This document shows positions 1-10,043 of a stretch of 64,000 nucleotides of DNA, piece by piece. Position 1 is the stretch's first letter; every line of letters starts with the position of its first letter. The notes under the pieces are model-generated. The model was given only the letters and a program-made list of their open reading frames with translations, was not told the DNA's origin and did not search any database. This DNA is from Pseudomonas putida (GTDB lineage Bacteria > Pseudomonadota > Gammaproteobacteria > Pseudomonadales > Pseudomonadaceae). Position numbers and translations under genes: made by a program. The stretch is taken from the NCBI RefSeq assembly GCF_022627325.1, contig NZ_JAETZZ010000004.1:124001-188000 (forward strand). Direction: 5' to 3'.

Positions 1-166
1 GGGGGTGGGCCAGGGGTTCGATGCCGGTGGTGTCGACCGCTTGCATCTGGTCGACCAGCCCGAGAATGCTGTTCAGTGCATCGGTAGTGCGTGGCAGTTC
101 GCCTTCATTCAGGCCCAGACGGGCCAGATGGGCGATCTTTTCCACGTCGCAGCGTTCAAGCGCCAT
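1..166 (-). CDS. gatC: Asp/Glu-tRNA amidotransferase subunit C, 5' part only
   Basis: This is the N-terminal part of GatC, the small subunit of the GatCAB amidotransferase, which converts mischarged Glu-tRNA(Gln) or Asp-tRNA(Asn) to the amidated form. The minus-strand reading starts at ATG 166 with [19 protein letters not shown] and continues through [19 protein letters not shown], the typical GatC helical start followed by the 'GIEPLAHP' segment. The gene runs off the left edge of the window. It is divergent from mreB, and the 200-bp gap should hold promoters for both sides. gatA and gatB are expected outside the window. Confidence 0.9.
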   Translation of the reverse strand, partial: MALERCDVEKIAHLARLGLNEGELPRTTDALNSILGLVDQMQAVDTTGIEPLAHP

Positions 167-211
167 GGGTATCTCCAGGGGAAACAAAGAACGGAATAAG
201 GTCCGTGATGA

Positions 212-1408
<1,197 letters not shown>

Positions 1409-1422
1409 TCGAGCGCCCGGTT

Positions 1423-1451
1423 TACAGGTGGCGCGCGCAGTGCTACCTGTA
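1423..1451 (+). promoter_or_regulatory. Hairpin in the mreB–mreC spacer
   Basis: A 7-bp perfect inverted repeat, TACAGGT and ACCTGTA, is separated by a G+C-rich 15-nt loop just after the mreB stop. It has no following T run, so it is not a classical intrinsic terminator. It could act as a 3' stabiliser or processing signal that lets MreB accumulate above MreC and MreD. This role is inferred. Confidence 0.35.
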
Positions 1452-1558
1452 TGCGTTGGGCTGGCGTCCGTTGCGGCGCCGCTTCTGTCAACCCGCAACC
1501 AGGCTGGTGCGTTGTCCCATGTCCAATGACCTCCTGAGTCGTCCACGAGGAACGGCCC

Positions 1559-2632
1559 ATTAAACCGCTTTTCTCCAAGGGCCCTTCGCTGGGCGTTCGC
1601 CTGCTCGTGTTAGTGGTGCTTTCGGTCGCGCTGATGGTGGTCGATGCACGCTTTGACCTGCTCAAGCCCGTGCGTAGTCAGATGGGCCTGGTTCTGATGG
1701 AATCGTACTGGATCACCGACTTGCCTCAGCGGATGTGGCAAGGTGTGGCGGGCCAGTTCGGCAGCCGTAACGAACTGATCGCGGAAAACGAGAAGCTCAA
1801 GACCGAAGCCCTGCTGTTGCAGGGGCGCTTGCAGAAGCTGGCGGCCCTGACCGAGCAGAACGTGCGCCTGCGCGAGTTGCTCAACTCCTCCGCACTGGTC
1901 AACGAGAAGGTCGAGGTGGCCGAGCTGATCGGTGTCGACCCCAACCCGTTCACCCACCGTATCCTGATCAACAAAGGCGAGCGCGATGGGGTGTTCCTTG
2001 GCCAGCCGGTACTCGACGCCCGCGGCCTGATGGGCCAGGTGGTCGAGCTGATGCCCTACACCTCACGGGTGCTGCTGCTGACCGATACCACCCATAGCAT
2101 CCCGGTACAGGTCAATCGTAACGGCCTGCGCGCGATTGCCAGCGGTACAGGCAACCCTGAGCGCCTGGAGCTGCGCCATGTCGCCGACACGGCCGACATC
2201 AAGGAAGGCGACTTGCTGGTGAGCTCCGGCATGGGCCAGCGCTTCCCGGCCGGCTACCCGGTGGCCACGGTCAATGAAGTGATCCATGACTCCGGCCAGC
2301 CGTTCGCAATCGTTCGTGCCATTCCTACCGCCGCGCTCAACCGCAGCCGCTACATGCTGCTGGTGTTCAGCGACCGGCGTTCGCCGGAGCAGCGCGCCAC
2401 CGATGCGGCGCTGGCCCAGGAAGAGGCAGACCGCAAGGGCGCAGCCGCCCCCGCAGAGGCTGGTGCCAATGGCGAACAGGCCACCCCCGGCACGCCTGCA
2501 ACGGCAGCGCCTGCCCCGGCCGCGCCCGCCGCCCCAGCCGGTGCAGTACCGGCCCCGGCCGCTGCACCGGCTGCAGCCCCCGCCAGCCCTGCCGCAGCGC
2601 CTGCGGCACCTGCCCAGCCTCGGAGGCAATGA
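1559..2632 (+). CDS. mreC: Rod shape-determining protein MreC, apparently ATT-initiated
   Basis: MreC is the bitopic inner-membrane protein that links MreB filaments to periplasmic elongasome enzymes. One membrane segment (VRLLVLVVLSVALMVV) is followed by a coiled coil (about ENEKLKTEALLLQGRLQKL), the MreC beta-domain, and a long Ala/Pro-rich tail of about 60 residues that is probably disordered. The frame has no ATG, GTG or TTG between its in-frame stop at 1535 and GTG 1607, and GTG 1607 lies inside the membrane segment. The ATT at 1559 encodes the start of IKPLFSKGPSLGVRLL and sits 7 nt after GAGGA (1547–1551), so ATT is chosen as start (357 aa). It overlaps mreD. Confidence 0.9.
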   Translation: MKPLFSKGPSLGVRLLVLVVLSVALMVVDARFDLLKPVRSQMGLVLMESYWITDLPQRMWQGVAGQFGSRNELIAENEKLKTEALLLQGRLQKLAALTEQNVRLRELLNSSALVNEKVEVAELIGVDPNPFTHRILINKGERDGVFLGQPVLDARGLMGQVVELMPYTSRVLLLTDTTHSIPVQVNRNGLRAIASGTGNPERLELRHVADTADIKEGDLLVSSGMGQRFPAGYPVATVNEVIHDSGQPFAIVRAIPTAALNRSRYMLLVFSDRRSPEQRATDAALAQEEADRKGAAAPAEAGANGEQATPGTPATAAPAPAAPAAPAGAVPAPAAAPAAAPASPAAAPAAPAQPRRQ

Positions 2633-3120
2633 TGGCCAAAACACGCCGTAACCACGGGTGGGTCATCTGGCTGACCTTCGCCATTGGCCTGCTACTCAGC
2701 GTCTCGCCCATGCCGCCGTTTCTCGAGGTGTTCCGGCCAATGTGGCTGGCGATGCTGGTATCGTTCTGGACGCTCATGGTCCCGAACAAGGTTGGCATGA
2801 CCACTGCGTTCGTACTGGGCCTGGCCGAGGATGTGCTGTATGGCACGTTGCTCGGGCAGAACGCCCTGGTCCTGACCCTGATCACCTTCCTGGTGCTGTC
2901 GCTGCAGCAGCGTCTGCGCATGTTCCCGATGTGGCAGCAGAGCCTGGTAATCCTGGTGATCTTCGGTATCGCCCAACTGGTCCAGTTGTGGCTCAGCGCG
3001 CTCACCGGCAACCGGCTGCCCACGCTTGCGCTGGTCTGGTCGGCAGTCATCAGTGCCTTGCTCTGGCCGTGGATCAGCTTCGCCTTGCGTGATCTGCGCC
3101 GGCGTTTGCATATCAACTGA
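2632..3120 (+). CDS. mreD: Rod shape-determining protein MreD
   Basis: MreD is a small integral membrane partner of MreC. The 162-residue protein is hydrophobic throughout, with about five to six membrane segments (for example WVIWLTFAIGLLLSV and LVILVIFGIAQLVQLWL), and ends in the basic sequence LRDLRRRLHIN. Two adjacent ATG codons exist at 2629 and 2632. GGAGG at 2622–2626 is ideally spaced (5 nt) for 2632, so that start is preferred. The start overlaps the mreC stop, which indicates translational coupling. Confidence 0.92.
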   Translation: MAKTRRNHGWVIWLTFAIGLLLSVSPMPPFLEVFRPMWLAMLVSFWTLMVPNKVGMTTAFVLGLAEDVLYGTLLGQNALVLTLITFLVLSLQQRLRMFPMWQQSLVILVIFGIAQLVQLWLSALTGNRLPTLALVWSAVISALLWPWISFALRDLRRRLHIN

Positions 3121-3153
3121 CGGCACCGCCGTCACCGACAGGGAGATGTCTGC

Positions 3154-3765
3154 ATGAAACCACTTTACCTGGCCTCAGGCTCGCCCCGTCGTCGTGAACT
3201 GCTGGCCCAGATCGGTGTGCCGTTCACCGTTATCAGCGCCCCCATCGATGAAAGCGCGCTGCCAGATGAAAGCGCTGTGGCTTATGTCGAACGCCTGGCC
3301 AGGAGCAAGGCTGAGGCTGGCCTTGCCAGTCTTGCCGGCCCGGCCGTAGTCCTTGGCGCAGACACTGCGGTGGTGCTCGACGGGCGAATTCTCGGCAAGC
3401 CGGAAAACCGTGAAGATGCCTTGGCCATGCTGGCGGACCTGGCAGGGCGCGAACATCAGGTGTTGACGGCAGTGGCACTGAGCGATGGCCAGTGCTGCCT
3501 GAGCGTCTGTGTCACCAGCACTGTGCGTTTTCGTGCCATCGGCCCGGAAGAAGCACAGCGCTATTGGGCCAGTGGCGAGCCGGTGGATAAAGCAGGCGGT
3601 TATGCCATCCAGGGCTTGGGGGCGGTATTCGTGACCGGCCTTCAGGGCAGCTATTCGGCGGTGGTCGGCCTGCCCCTGAGCGAGACGGCCGAACTGCTCG
3701 CCCAATTCGGTATCGCCTGCTGGCAGGTGCCGGCGCTTTCTCCAGAGGTAACAAAGCAGCAGTAG
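3154..3765 (+). CDS. maf: Maf-family nucleotide pyrophosphatase (dTTP/UTP type)
   Basis: Maf proteins hydrolyse non-canonical or excess nucleoside triphosphates to monophosphates. The N-terminus [17 protein letters not shown] carries the family ASGSPRR signature, and the [10 protein letters not shown] segment holds the catalytic Asp. Later motifs include the GKPxNREDA substrate-specificity helix and [13 protein letters not shown]. The 203-residue length fits YhdE-type enzymes rather than the YceF type. An AGGGAG site precedes ATG 3154. The gene sits between mreD and rng, as in many gamma-proteobacteria, so it is probably read with the shape operon. Confidence 0.93.
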   Translation: MKPLYLASGSPRRRELLAQIGVPFTVISAPIDESALPDESAVAYVERLARSKAEAGLASLAGPAVVLGADTAVVLDGRILGKPENREDALAMLADLAGREHQVLTAVALSDGQCCLSVCVTSTVRFRAIGPEEAQRYWASGEPVDKAGGYAIQGLGAVFVTGLQGSYSAVVGLPLSETAELLAQFGIACWQVPALSPEVTKQQ

Positions 3766-3819
3766 CCAGCCCGGCGCCCGCGATCCATGATGACCGAAGA
3801 CCTTTGACGAGAGCCTGCC

Positions 3820-5277
3820 ATGAGTGAAGAGATCCTGATCAACATCACCCCGATGGAGTCGCGTGTGGCGGTGGTGGAAAACGGGGTGCTGCAGGAAGTG
3901 CACGTCGAGCGCACCCAGCGTCGCGGCATCGTCGGTAATATCTACAAGGGCAAAGTCGTGCGGGTGCTGCCCGGCATGCAGGCCGCGTTCGTCGATATCG
4001 GCCTGGAGCGCGCCGCGTTCATTCATGCCTCGGAGATTTCCCAGCGCGAAGGTTCTGCCGTGGAGACCATCACCGCACTGGTACACGAGGGCCAGGCCCT
4101 GGTGGTGCAGGTGACCAAAGACCCCATCGGCAGCAAAGGCGCACGGCTGACCACTCAGCTGTCGATACCGTCGCGTTACCTGGTGTACATGCCGCGTAGC
4201 AGCCATGTCGGCATTTCGCTGAAGATCGAGGACGAAGCCGAACGTGATCGCCTCAAGCAGGTGGTCAGTGACTGCATGGACAGCGAAGACATCAAGAACG
4301 CCGGCGGTTTCATCCTGCGCACGGCCGCCGAGGGCGCGCGGGCCGAAGAGATCCTGCAGGACATCCGCTACCTGCGCCGCCTGTGGGAGCAGATTGGCAG
4401 CCAGATCCAGACCTGCGGTGCCCCGACGGTCATCTACGAGGATCTTGGCCTGGCCTTGCGCACACTGCGCGACCTGGTCAACCCGAAGATCGAGAAGATC
4501 CGCATCGACTCCCGGGAAACCTTCCAGAAGACCACACAGTTCGTTGCCGAACTGATGCCGGAGATCGCCGACCGCCTGGAGCACTACCCGGGCGAGCGGC
4601 CGATTTTCGACCTGTATGGCGTAGAGGACGAAATCCAGCGCGCACTCGATCGCAAGGTGCCGCTCAAGTCCGGCGGCTATCTTGTGGTCGACCCGGCCGA
4701 GGCAATGACTACCATCGATGTGAACACCGGCGCCTTCGTCGGCCACCGCAACCTTGAAGAAACCATCTTCAAGACCAACTTGGAAGCAGCCACGGCAATC
4801 GCCCGGCAACTGCGCCTGCGCAACATTGGCGGGATCATCATCATCGACTTCATCGACATGGAGGATGAGGACCATCAACGCCAGGTGCTGCGTACCCTGG
4901 AAAAGCAACTCGAACGGGATCATGCCAAGACCAACATCATCGGCATCACCGAGCTGGGCCTGGTACAGATGACCCGCAAGCGCACGCGCGAGAGCCTGGA
5001 GCAGGTGCTGTGCGAACCCTGCTCCGCCTGCCAGGGGCGTGGCAAGCTGAAAACCCCGGAAACTATCTGTTACGAAATTTTCCGCGAGATCCTTCGTGAA
5101 GCCCGCGCCTATCAGGCAGAAGGCTATCGGGTATTGGCCAATCAGAAAGTGGTCGACCGCCTGCTCGACGAAGAATCCGGCAACGTGGCCGAGCTGGAAA
5201 CCTTCATCGGTCGAACCATTCGCTTCCAGGTCGAGTCGATGTACTCGCAGGAACAATACGATGTGGTGCTGCTCTGA
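3820..5277 (+). CDS. rng: Ribonuclease G
   Basis: RNase G is a single-strand endoribonuclease of the RNase E/G family that acts in 16S rRNA 5'-end maturation and mRNA decay. The 485-residue protein has an N-terminal S1 domain (GNIYKGKVVRVLPGMQAAFVDIG), the catalytic core with TIDVNTG (Mg-binding Asp) and IIIIDFIDM, and the zinc-link pair in CEPCSACQGRG. It lacks the long C-terminal scaffold of RNase E. ATG 3820 is the natural start. The order maf–rng–yhdP is conserved in the group. Confidence 0.96.
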   Translation: MSEEILINITPMESRVAVVENGVLQEVHVERTQRRGIVGNIYKGKVVRVLPGMQAAFVDIGLERAAFIHASEISQREGSAVETITALVHEGQALVVQVTKDPIGSKGARLTTQLSIPSRYLVYMPRSSHVGISLKIEDEAERDRLKQVVSDCMDSEDIKNAGGFILRTAAEGARAEEILQDIRYLRRLWEQIGSQIQTCGAPTVIYEDLGLALRTLRDLVNPKIEKIRIDSRETFQKTTQFVAELMPEIADRLEHYPGERPIFDLYGVEDEIQRALDRKVPLKSGGYLVVDPAEAMTTIDVNTGAFVGHRNLEETIFKTNLEAATAIARQLRLRNIGGIIIIDFIDMEDEDHQRQVLRTLEKQLERDHAKTNIIGITELGLVQMTRKRTRESLEQVLCEPCSACQGRGKLKTPETICYEIFREILREARAYQAEGYRVLANQKVVDRLLDEESGNVAELETFIGRTIRFQVESMYSQEQYDVVLL

Positions 5278-5359
5278 GGCGTTCTGATACCCAGTCCAGG
5301 GTGCCCGGGCTGGCAAAACCGCTGCTTCGAGCCATCATGGATAAACGACCTGGAGGGCC

Positions 5360-8300
5360 ATGGCCATGGGACGTCTGACCCGCGTTCTTGTCGTCTTGAC
5401 CCGTTGGGGGCTGGGCATCTGCGCCCTGCTGGCGGTGTTGGTGGCGCTCTACGTCAGCCTCGGCCGGTACCTGGTGCCATTGGTGGCCGAATACCGCGCC
5501 GACCTCGAAAGCAAGGTCGAGCAGGCGTTGGGAATGCCGGTGCATGTGGGCAGCCTGGAAGGGCGCTGGAGTGGCCTGGCGCCGGTGCTGCAAGTGCGCG
5601 ACCTGCAGTTGGGCGAGGGGGCTTCGGCGTTGCGCCTGGATGACGTCAAGCTGGTGCCCGACCTGTGGGCCAGCCTCACTGCACGCGAAGTACGCCTGGC
5701 ACGTGTTCAGCTGGCGGGCCTGCAACTGATCCTGCGTGAGAACGAGCAGGGCGTTTGGGCGCTTGAAGGCTTACCGAAAAAGGATGATGCGCCGCTGGAC
5801 CCGGCCGAAGTGTTGCAGCGTTTGCAGCAGTTGGGCCGTATCGATGCATTCGACAGTCAAGTCACCCTGCAGCCCTGGCAGCGTGACCCGTTGACGCTTA
5901 CCTATGTCAGCCTTGGCCTGCAGGCCGGCGCTTCACGCCAGGCGCTGGACCTGCGTGCGACCCTGCCTGACGGCCAGCCGTTGGCACTGAACCTTCGCAG
6001 CCGGGTGAATGCCAAGGCCTGGCGCGACGGTAAGGCAGAGGCTTACCTGAGCCTGCCGCAGAGCGACTGGGCGCGTTGGCTGCCGCCACGCCTGCTCGGC
6101 CAGTGGCAAGCCCAGGCCCTGCGCGCCGGTGGTGAGTTCTGGGTTGACTGGGGTGAGGGCCGGTTGCAGCAGGCAGTGGTCCGGCTCAATGCCCCTCAGT
6201 TGCGCGGTGGCTATGCCGAGCGCCAGGCGGTGACACTGGATAACCTGGCGGTGTCGGCCTGGTTCCAGCGCAACGCGCAGGGTTTCGATGTGGTGGTCGA
6301 TTCACTGGCAGCCGACCTCGGCAAGACCCGCTGGGAGTCGAAGCTGCAGCTGCGTCAGCGGGCAGGCGAGGAGCCTGCCGGAGAAACCTGGCAGGTGCAG
6401 GCGGACCGCCTTGATCTTACGCCGCTGACGCCTTTGATAGATGCACTGGCGCCGCTGCCGGAAAAGCTCATGACGGTGGTCGATGGGCTTAAAGTGACCG
6501 GTGCCGTGCGCAATCTGCGCCTGGACGTGCGGCCCAAGGCCGACGGTGATCGACGGCTTCAATTCGCTGCCAATCTGGAAAAAGTGGGCTTTGACGCCTA
6601 CCACGGCGCACCGGCTGCCGGTAACGTCAGCGGGAGCATCAGTGGAGACCTTGGCCATGGCGAGCTACGCCTGGATACCGAGGCCTTCATGTTGCATCTT
6701 TATCCGATCTTCGCCAAACCTTGGCATTATCAGAAAGCCAACGCCCGCCTGACCTACACCCTCGACAAAGCAGGATTCACCCTGGCTGCGCCCTACCTGA
6801 AAGTGCTGGGTGAGGAGGGCAAGATCGCTGGGGATTTCCTGATTCGCCTGCTGTTTGAAGAAGGCAGCGAGAGCTATATGGACCTGCGCGTTGGCCTGAC
6901 CGAAGGCGATGGGCGCTACACTGCCAAATACCTGCCTGAGGTGCTCAGCCCGGCGCTCGATGAATGGCTGCGCAGTGCCATCGTCAAGGGCAACGTCGAT
7001 GAAGGCTACTTCCAGTACCAAGGTTCGCTGAACCACGGTGCCAGCCCCGAATCGCGCAGCATCAGCCTGTTCTTCAAGGTGCACGACGCTGCGCTGGACT
7101 TCCAGCCTGGCTGGCCACAGGTGCAGAACGTCGCTGGCGATGTGCTGATCGAGGACAGTGGCGTGCGCATCAAGGCTAATGAAGGCCTGTTGCTGGGCAC
7201 CCAGGTAAGCGACGTCAGTGTCAACATTCCCCATGTCGAGGGCGACGAGCAAAGCCACCTGTACCTTGATGGCAAGTTCGACGGTAGCCTCGGCGATGGT
7301 TTGAGGATTCTCAAAGAGGCGCCTATTGGCACCGGCGAAATTTTCGCAGGATGGGAGGGCGAGGGGCCGCTCAAGGGCAAGCTCAAACTCGACATCCCCT
7401 TGGCCCACGGGCAACGCCCGAAAGTACAGGTCGACTTTGCCACCGCCGATGCACGCCTGAAGGTTGCGCCGCCGACCCTGGAGCTGAGCCGACTCAAGGG
7501 CGACTTCAGTTTCGACCTCGATAAGGGCCTGAGTGGGAAGAGCATCGCCCTGCAGGCTTTTGGCAAACCGGTGACCGCGCAGATCACCGCCGAGGGCCAG
7601 CCTGGGCAGATGCAGACGCGTATCAGCGCGAATGGCCAGGTGGCGCTTGCGGCCTTGACCGACTGGCTGCAGTTCAAGCAGCCCTTGCCGGCGTCTGGTG
7701 AGCTGCCCTACCAGTTGCAACTCAACCTTGGCAGCCGCGACAACAGCCTGAGCGTGAATTCGTCGCTCAAAGGCCTGGTGATCGATTTGCCGGCACCGTT
7801 CGGCAAGGCCGCAGCAGAGACTCGTGATAGCCGATTCAGCATGAGCCTGCAAGGGCCGGAGCGGCGCCTGGATGCGGCCTATGCCGACCTTGCCCGCTTT
7901 GCCTATGCAGCGCCCAGCGACAACCTTGGGCAAGGCCGCGGCGAGCTGCTGCTGGGGGCAGGGCAGGCGCAGGTACCAGCTGAGCAGGGCCTGCGCGTAC
8001 GGGGGCGCCTCGAGAGCCTGGACCTGGCGCCCTGGCAGGCCAAGATGACGCAGATCAGTGGCGACGACCCAGGCGCCAGTGCCCGCCAGACGCTTCAGAG
8101 CGTAGACCTGAGCATCGGCCAGTTGAAGGCCCTGGGCATGGAGCTGAACCAGGCCGTCGTGCGTCTGGCCAGGGGTGGCCCTGCGTGGGATCTGCGCCTG
8201 GATAGCAAGGAAGTCATCGGCAATGCACGGTTACCCGATGCCAAGGGCGCACCGATGACCGTGCGCCTGCAGACCTTGCGCCTGCCAGCAGCGGACCCGG

Positions 8301-9175
8301 TCCAAGCACAGGCCGAGGAAGGCCCGGATCCGCTGGCCTCGTTCGATCCACGCAAGGTACCGGCATTGGACCTGACCATCGACAAGCTGTACCGCGGCGA
8401 TGACCTGTATGGCAACCTGGCGTTGAAGCTGCGCCCGACCGCCCGAGGCGTATCCGCTCAGGATATCGACCTGGTCTTCAAAGGCCTGCACATCGACGGC
8501 CGCGGCGGCTGGGAAGGTGACAGCGGTGCCACCAGCAGCTGGTACAAGGGCCGCCTGGATGGCAAGAACCTGGCCGACGTGCTCAAGGCCTGGGGCTTCG
8601 CGCCTACCGTGACCAGTCGCGACTTTCGTCTGGATGTGGATGGCCGCTGGCCCGGCTCGCCAGCCTGGGTTGGCCTCAAGCGCTTCTCGGGCAGCATGGA
8701 TGCGGCATTGCGCACAGGGCAGTTCGTGGAAGTCGAGGGCGGCGCTCAAGCCTTGCGGGTGTTTGGCCTGCTCAACTTCAACTCCATCGGCCGGCGTCTG
8801 CGCCTGGACTTCTCCGACCTGTTCGACAAGGGCCTGGCCTATGATCGGGTAAAAGGCTTGCTGGTAGCCAGTGACGGCGTCTACGTGACCCGCGAGCCGA
8901 TCAGCGTGACCGGGCCTTCGAGCAACTTCGAGCTCGACGGTACGCTGGACCTCGTCCGCGACCGGGTGGACGCCAACCTTCAGGTCTCCCTGCCAGTGAC
9001 CAACAACCTGCCCCTGGCCGCGCTGATCGTAGGCGCACCGGCGGTCGGTGGGGCGCTGTTCCTGGTCGACCGGCTGATCGGTGATCGCGTATCGCGCTTC
9101 GCCAGCGTGCACTATCGCATCGAAGGGCCGTGGAAAGAGCCTAGAATCACCTTTGTGAAACCGTTCAACAAGTAG
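5360..9175 (+). CDS. yhdP: YhdP family AsmA-like envelope protein
   Basis: This is a very large (1271 aa) single-pass inner-membrane protein of the YhdP/DUF3971 family with an AsmA-like C-terminus. In E. coli YhdP, TamB and YdbH form bridges that carry phospholipids to the outer membrane. One membrane segment follows a short cytoplasmic start (WGLGICALLAVLVALYVSL). The rest is repetitive beta-rich periplasmic sequence, with a C-terminal AsmA-like region ending in FVKPFNK. GGAGG precedes ATG 5360. It is transcribed after rng, and its stop overlaps the short leader of the next gene. Confidence 0.93.
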   Translation: MAMGRLTRVLVVLTRWGLGICALLAVLVALYVSLGRYLVPLVAEYRADLESKVEQALGMPVHVGSLEGRWSGLAPVLQVRDLQLGEGASALRLDDVKLVPDLWASLTAREVRLARVQLAGLQLILRENEQGVWALEGLPKKDDAPLDPAEVLQRLQQLGRIDAFDSQVTLQPWQRDPLTLTYVSLGLQAGASRQALDLRATLPDGQPLALNLRSRVNAKAWRDGKAEAYLSLPQSDWARWLPPRLLGQWQAQALRAGGEFWVDWGEGRLQQAVVRLNAPQLRGGYAERQAVTLDNLAVSAWFQRNAQGFDVVVDSLAADLGKTRWESKLQLRQRAGEEPAGETWQVQADRLDLTPLTPLIDALAPLPEKLMTVVDGLKVTGAVRNLRLDVRPKADGDRRLQFAANLEKVGFDAYHGAPAAGNVSGSISGDLGHGELRLDTEAFMLHLYPIFAKPWHYQKANARLTYTLDKAGFTLAAPYLKVLGEEGKIAGDFLIRLLFEEGSESYMDLRVGLTEGDGRYTAKYLPEVLSPALDEWLRSAIVKGNVDEGYFQYQGSLNHGASPESRSISLFFKVHDAALDFQPGWPQVQNVAGDVLIEDSGVRIKANEGLLLGTQVSDVSVNIPHVEGDEQSHLYLDGKFDGSLGDGLRILKEAPIGTGEIFAGWEGEGPLKGKLKLDIPLAHGQRPKVQVDFATADARLKVAPPTLELSRLKGDFSFDLDKGLSGKSIALQAFGKPVTAQITAEGQPGQMQTRISANGQVALAALTDWLQFKQPLPASGELPYQLQLNLGSRDNSLSVNSSLKGLVIDLPAPFGKAAAETRDSRFSMSLQGPERRLDAAYADLARFAYAAPSDNLGQGRGELLLGAGQAQVPAEQGLRVRGRLESLDLAPWQAKMTQISGDDPGASARQTLQSVDLSIGQLKALGMELNQAVVRLARGGPAWDLRLDSKEVIGNARLPDAKGAPMTVRLQTLRLPAADPVQAQAEEGPDPLASFDPRKVPALDLTIDKLYRGDDLYGNLALKLRPTARGVSAQDIDLVFKGLHIDGRGGWEGDSGATSSWYKGRLDGKNLADVLKAWGFAPTVTSRDFRLDVDGRWPGSPAWVGLKRFSGSMDAALRTGQFVEVEGGAQALRVFGLLNFNSIGRRLRLDFSDLFDKGLAYDRVKGLLVASDGVYVTREPISVTGPSSNFELDGTLDLVRDRVDANLQVSLPVTNNLPLAALIVGAPAVGGALFLVDRLIGDRVSRFASVHYRIEGPWKEPRITFVKPFNK

Positions 9176-9189
9176 TGCCAGGAGTGCCG

Positions 9190-10041
9190 ATGAAAGTAGC
9201 GGTCATCCAGATGGTCAGCCAGGACGATGTGTTGGCCAACTTGCAGCGTGCGGGTGCCTTGCTGGAACAGGCGGCATTCGGCGGCGCGAGGCTGGCGGTG
9301 CTGCCGGAAAATTTTGCCGCCATGGGCCGCAGGGATGCTGCTGCGATCGGGCGGGCCGAGGCTTTGGGTGAGGGGCCGATACTGCCCTGGTTGAAACGCA
9401 CCGCCCGCGACCTCAGATTATGGATTGTTGCCGGCACCTTGCCGCTGCCACCTGCCGATCAGCCTGATGCCAAGGCGCATGCCTGCTCACTTTTGGTCGA
9501 CGAGCACGGCGAGGTGGTGGCGCGCTACGACAAGCTGCACCTGTTCGACGTGGACGTGGCCGATAACCGTGGCCGTTACCGTGAGTCCGACGACTACGCC
9601 CATGGCGCGCACGTGGTGGTGGCCGACACGCCGGTAGGGCGCCTGGGCTTGAGCGTCTGCTACGACCTTCGTTTTCCGGAACTGTACAGCGCGCTGCGCA
9701 GTGCCGGCGCGCAACTGATTACGGCACCTGCGGCGTTCACGGCGGTCACAGGCGCGGCGCACTGGGAAGTGCTGATTCGTGCCCGGGCCATCGAAACACA
9801 GTGCTATGTGCTGGCCGCAGCACAGGGCGGTACCCATCCAGGCCCGCGGGAGACCCATGGGCACGCGGCGATCGTCGACCCCTGGGGGCGGATCGTCGCC
9901 GAACAGGCGCAAGGCGAAGCGGTATTGCTTGCCGAGCGCGACGGTGATGAACAAGCGTCCATTCGGGCGCGTATGCCGGTCGCTTTGCACCGGCGCTTTT
10001 TTTCGCAGGACGCCTTGCGGCCTGCGCACACCTCGGAGTGA
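9190..10041 (+). CDS. Nitrilase/omega-amidase family carbon-nitrogen hydrolase
   Basis: This carbon-nitrogen hydrolase most resembles the Nit1/Nit2-type amidases, which hydrolyse omega-amides or deaminated glutathione. The Glu–Lys–Cys triad is visible: E40 in LPENFA, K115 in YDKLHLFDV and C157 in [13 protein letters not shown] 9190 lies 5 nt after GGAG and gives 283 residues. An upstream in-frame GTG at 9175 overlaps the yhdP stop and is less likely. It lies between yhdP and tldD and is probably co-transcribed with both. The substrate is not evident from sequence. Confidence 0.9.
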   Translation: MKVAVIQMVSQDDVLANLQRAGALLEQAAFGGARLAVLPENFAAMGRRDAAAIGRAEALGEGPILPWLKRTARDLRLWIVAGTLPLPPADQPDAKAHACSLLVDEHGEVVARYDKLHLFDVDVADNRGRYRESDDYAHGAHVVVADTPVGRLGLSVCYDLRFPELYSALRSAGAQLITAPAAFTAVTGAAHWEVLIRARAIETQCYVLAAAQGGTHPGPRETHGHAAIVDPWGRIVAEQAQGEAVLLAERDGDEQASIRARMPVALHRRFFSQDALRPAHTSE

Positions 10042-10043
10042 CT

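Noticed and set aside
2450..2630. Ala/Pro repeats at the end of mreC as a mobile or tandem element
   Set aside because: The repeats are irregular, low-complexity codon runs for a disordered tail with no fixed unit length.
3175..5316. Very long open frames antisense to maf–rng, valS and gcvP
   Set aside because: They are the mirror of G+C-rich coding sequence, have compositions rich in Arg/His/Gly/Gln, no ribosome-binding sites and no family resemblance.
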